8,126 bases of DNA from Candidatus Anoxychlamydiales bacterium. GTDB taxonomy: Bacteria > Chlamydiota > Chlamydiia > Chlamydiales > SM23-39. Position numbers and translations under genes: made by a program. Location: the NCBI GenBank assembly GCA_011064905.1, contig JAAKFW010000060.1, positions 1-8,126 on the forward strand, in the 5' to 3' direction. The notes under the pieces are model-generated. The model was not told where the DNA came from. It saw only the letters and a program-made list of their open reading frames with translations, and made no database searches. Shown piece by piece: positions 5,752 through 8,126 of the stretch (the stretch's first letter is position 1; every line of letters starts with the position of its first letter).

Positions 5752-8126
5752 ATGCTACTCAATTTTGCTAAAAAAAAAATAAGTATGAAAAAATATATTT
5801 TTTTTAATAAAAAACTCATCTTTGCATTTTTAATATTTTCTGTATCTATCTTTGCAGAAGAAACAAGAGAGACAAAAAAACTACCTGCTTTAAAAGCAAA
5901 TGAATTTACAATCAACTATGATAACGTCTCAATAATTGAATATATTCAGTTTGTCTCAAAAGTATGCTCAGTTAATTTTATCTATACGGCTATAGATTTA
6001 AACTTTACAGTTTCGATTACATCTAAAGATCCTATGACAAAACAAAGCGTTATGTCTTCTTTAATGCAGGTTTTAAGAGCTAACGGACTTTACCTAGTTG
6101 AAGATGGCTCTAGCATAATCATCACTAAATCTGAAGATATAATAGAAACAGCTCCTATAGTAGAAAAGGGTACAAAAAATATAAAAAACCCAATAATAAC
6201 AAGAATTTTTTCTATTAACAACATCTCTCCGGAAGCTGTTTTCACAATTATCAAAGCGATGGTTTCAAAAACAGCTCTAATAGAGCTTTTAACACCCACT
6301 CGTCAACTCATTTTAACAGATGTAGTGAGCAATGTTGAAAAAATCACTGAGCTCATTGAAAACTTAGATAACGCAAAAAGTCCACTTGCTATTGAAACTT
6401 ATATTGTAACAGCAAATGCATCTTCAACTCTTATAACTTTAGTAAAAGAGATAATGTCGCCAATGATAGCGGGCAATCCATATCTTTTAATCCCACAAGA
6501 TTCAACTAGAAAAATTTTTATAGTATCTACCCCAACGCTCGCAAATAAAACTCTTTCAGTATTTAAAAGTTTAGATGTAAAACCTGAAGCTGAGATAAAA
6601 ACTTTAGAAAATCAACAGATCTTTATTTACAAACCTATAAATCGCACACAAAAAGATTTAAAAAATGCTTTAGAGGATATCTCTTCTAACTTAAAAAAAG
6701 ATGGAATGCCTCAAGCCGGGCTTATCGAAGCTATTGATAATATGAAATGGATATCTGAGACAAATTCTTTTGTATTCTCTGCAACAGATGCAACCATTAC
6801 AAAAATACAAAAAGTTTTACAAAGCTTAGATACTCCAGTTTCAAAAGAACCTTCTTTTTTCTTATATAATTTGAGATATGTATCTGGAGACAAAATTGAA
6901 GATGATTTAGATGATCTAGCTACTAAATTTAAAGATCAAGAGGTTAGAGACCAAAATCTTTTGGATGTTCTTCAAACCGCTAAGTGGATAAAAGAGACAA
7001 ATTCTATTTTGTTAACTGGAGATTCAGTAGCTATAGAAGAAGTAAAAAATATTATCTCTCAGTATGATTCGGTAAAACAATCAAAAGTAAACTTTTTTAT
7101 CTATACCCCAAAACACGCATCTTTAAATGATTTAGATATCTATTTAACAGATGTCGCTAAAAATTTAAAAAGCTCAGGCCTTGCTGATCCTGAACTTATA
7201 GATGCTATTCATTCAATGAGAGTTGTATCTTCTATAAATTCGATAATATTTACAGGCGCAGAGGAGACTCTAACTAAAGTAAAATCTCTTTTAGGATCTT
7301 ATGATGTATCGAAAGAAGGAATGTTTAAAGGCACCTTTTTAATGCTAACACCAACGCATATTACATTGGATGATGTTGAAAATGCATTTAAAGATATATC
7401 ATCTCATTTAAAAAGCTCAGGCCTTGCTGATCAGCCTCTATTAGAGGCGATAGCTTCAATGAGAGCTGTTCCTACCACAAATTCAATAATATTTACCGGA
7501 GATGATGATACCCTTAAAAAAATTAACACTCTTTTTAATTCTATAAATGCTCCGACGTCTAAACAAGCAATTCAAGAGCTCGGTAAAACAAACTTTTGGG
7601 TATATCAAATTCAAAAAGCAACGCCCACTCAAATAACAACATCTATAAAATCTATAACTCAAGATCTCGCAAATATTGATTCATCAGACAAAGCTTTTAT
7701 AACTGCTTTAAAAAGCATGAAATATGTAAAAGAGACAAACTCTATTATCTTTGTTGGAACGCCAAACGCTTTAAAAAAGATCGAACCACTTGTGCAAAAG
7801 TTTGATATAGCTCCAGAAAAAGGCGCTGTGCAGTCTTCTTACTATGTATATAAACCTGTTTATTTAACAGGACCTGAGCTAGAGTGCATTTTATGTGAGT
7901 TTGCGGAGAATTTAAAAGTATCTAATTTAGAGAATGAACCTCTTTATGAAACAATAGAATCCATGAAATTCTCTGAACAAACCAATACGTTGGTTTTTAC
8001 TGGAGAACCGGATGCTATAACAGAGATCAAAAGTCTTCTTCATAGTTTTGATGTTCTAGACAGCTCTCATTCATCTACTCAAGAGATTTCAGGATTAGAA
8101 GATTTAGGGTTTTTAGTATACAAATT
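5752..8126 (+). CDS. sctC: T3SS outer-membrane secretin SctC (CdsC), 5' part
   Basis: The frame is open from 5752 to the window end (791 codons) with no stop. The N terminus is a Lys-rich n-region, a hydrophobic core (LIFAFLIFSVSIFA) and a likely signal-peptidase site before EE near residue 36. Residues 52-126 resemble the secretin N0 domain (FTINYDNVSIIEYIQFVSKV start). Residues 150-206 are a clear N1-type domain (IFSINNISPEAVFTII, then LILTD..SNVEKI..LIENLD). Further N1-like units continue to the end. The beta-barrel that forms the outer-membrane pore is not yet reached, so the complete protein must be large. The position after the kinase equals Chlamydia cdsC. The start at 5752 is chosen for its ribosome site; ATG 5785 is in frame, shortens the n-region by 11 residues, but lacks a site. 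A10 (5770-5779) lies between them. Confidence 0.9.
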   Translation, partial: MLLNFAKKKISMKKYIFFNKKLIFAFLIFSVSIFAEETRETKKLPALKANEFTINYDNVSIIEYIQFVSKVCSVNFIYTAIDLNFTVSITSKDPMTKQSVMSSLMQVLRANGLYLVEDGSSIIITKSEDIIETAPIVEKGTKNIKNPIITRIFSINNISPEAVFTIIKAMVSKTALIELLTPTRQLILTDVVSNVEKITELIENLDNAKSPLAIETYIVTANASSTLITLVKEIMSPMIAGNPYLLIPQDSTRKIFIVSTPTLANKTLSVFKSLDVKPEAEIKTLENQQIFIYKPINRTQKDLKNALEDISSNLKKDGMPQAGLIEAIDNMKWISETNSFVFSATDATITKIQKVLQSLDTPVSKEPSFFLYNLRYVSGDKIEDDLDDLATKFKDQEVRDQNLLDVLQTAKWIKETNSILLTGDSVAIEEVKNIISQYDSVKQSKVNFFIYTPKHASLNDLDIYLTDVAKNLKSSGLADPELIDAIHSMRVVSSINSIIFTGAEETLTKVKSLLGSYDVSKEGMFKGTFLMLTPTHITLDDVENAFKDISSHLKSSGLADQPLLEAIASMRAVPTTNSIIFTGDDDTLKKINTLFNSINAPTSKQAIQELGKTNFWVYQIQKATPTQITTSIKSITQDLANIDSSDKAFITALKSMKYVKETNSIIFVGTPNALKKIEPLVQKFDIAPEKGAVQSSYYVYKPVYLTGPELECILCEFAENLKVSNLENEPLYETIESMKFSEQTNTLVFTGEPDAITEIKSLLHSFDVLDSSHSSTQEISGLEDLGFLVYK
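7163..7189 (+). repeat. 27-nt direct repeat, copy 1 (sctC)
   Basis: It starts ATTTAAAAAGCTCAGG and ends at TGATC. It is identical to the copy at 7406-7432, exactly 243 nt (81 codons) downstream and in the same frame. Both encode the LKSSGLAD segment of neighbouring N1-like units. Confidence 0.9.
7406..7432 (+). repeat. 27-nt direct repeat, copy 2 (sctC)
   Basis: This is the second identical copy of the repeat at 7163-7189. Downstream similarity continues imperfectly (TCAATGAGAG and AATTC.ATAATATTTAC shared), consistent with an older duplication of the whole unit or local gene conversion. Confidence 0.9.

Larger units (their letters stand above)
6616..8126 (+). repeat. Tandem array of ~80-residue N1-like secretin units
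   Basis: Six full units plus a seventh beginning were aligned by eye. They start near 6616, 6853, 7090, 7330, 7591, 7837 and 8107 (SctC residues 289, 368, 447, 527, 614, 696, 786), spaced 79-90 residues apart. Each opens with an aromatic-rich strand such as FFIYTP or YYVYKP, has a middle helix with LK, then an AI.SM motif, a TNSIIFTG-type strand and a closing helix ending in Asp before a short linker. This matches the NxLIVtg...I..lI..LD signature of secretin N1 domains with an enlarged middle. Confidence 0.8.

Noticed and set aside
5607..5915. Minus-strand open frame rich in Phe and Ile near the sctC start
   Set aside because: It overlaps the sctC signal-peptide region in antisense and reflects A/T-run composition, not a membrane gene.
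6090..6299. Minus-strand open frames within sctC (also 6711-6893)
   Set aside because: They are shadows of the secretin gene, with no ribosome site or recognisable domain.

Overview
The window is an AT-rich stretch of a chlamydial genome (phylum Chlamydiota). It carries part of a type III secretion (T3SS) gene cluster. The order is SctN ATPase, SctO stalk, SctP ruler, SctQ C-ring, a eukaryotic-type Ser/Thr kinase, then SctC secretin. This matches the cdsN-cdsO-cdsP-cdsQ-pkn5-cdsC order known from Chlamydia (CT669-CT674 in C. trachomatis). Strong AT bias, many A tracts, longer SctP and SctC proteins and one inserted gene suggest an environmental chlamydia (Parachlamydia/Simkania/Rhabdochlamydia type) rather than Chlamydia itself. 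That placement is inference; the genus cannot be read from the sequence.

Layout. Positions 1-3454 hold four tightly packed plus-strand genes, with gaps of 6, 32 and 5 nt: the 3' end of sctN, then sctO, sctP and sctQ, very probably one transcript. They encode the cytoplasmic sorting and energy module: hexameric ATPase, central coiled-coil stalk, needle-length/substrate-switch protein and C-ring subunit. Inside sctQ a well-spaced Shine-Dalgarno and in-frame ATG (3109-3124) predict a separate short SctQ_C product. Positions 3467-3811 hold a minus-strand gene for a one-helix membrane protein with a Cys4-type zinc ribbon, converging on sctQ. It interrupts the otherwise conserved sctQ-kinase adjacency. 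After a 187-nt AT-rich divergent spacer comes the kinase gene (3999-5573). Its C-terminal half looks like a SpoIIE/RsbU (PP2C-type) phosphatase fold that has lost its metal ligands. A 178-nt spacer leads to sctC (5752 to beyond 8126). This open gene starts with a signal peptide and an N0-like domain, then continues as a long chain of about 80-residue N1-like units. The beta-barrel has not been reached by the window end.

Most interesting points: the kinase/pseudo-phosphatase fusion, the expanded secretin N-domain array with a recent DNA-level duplication trace, the SctQ internal start, and the zinc-ribbon insertion. No tRNA, rRNA, CRISPR array, insertion sequence or convincing intrinsic terminator was seen.
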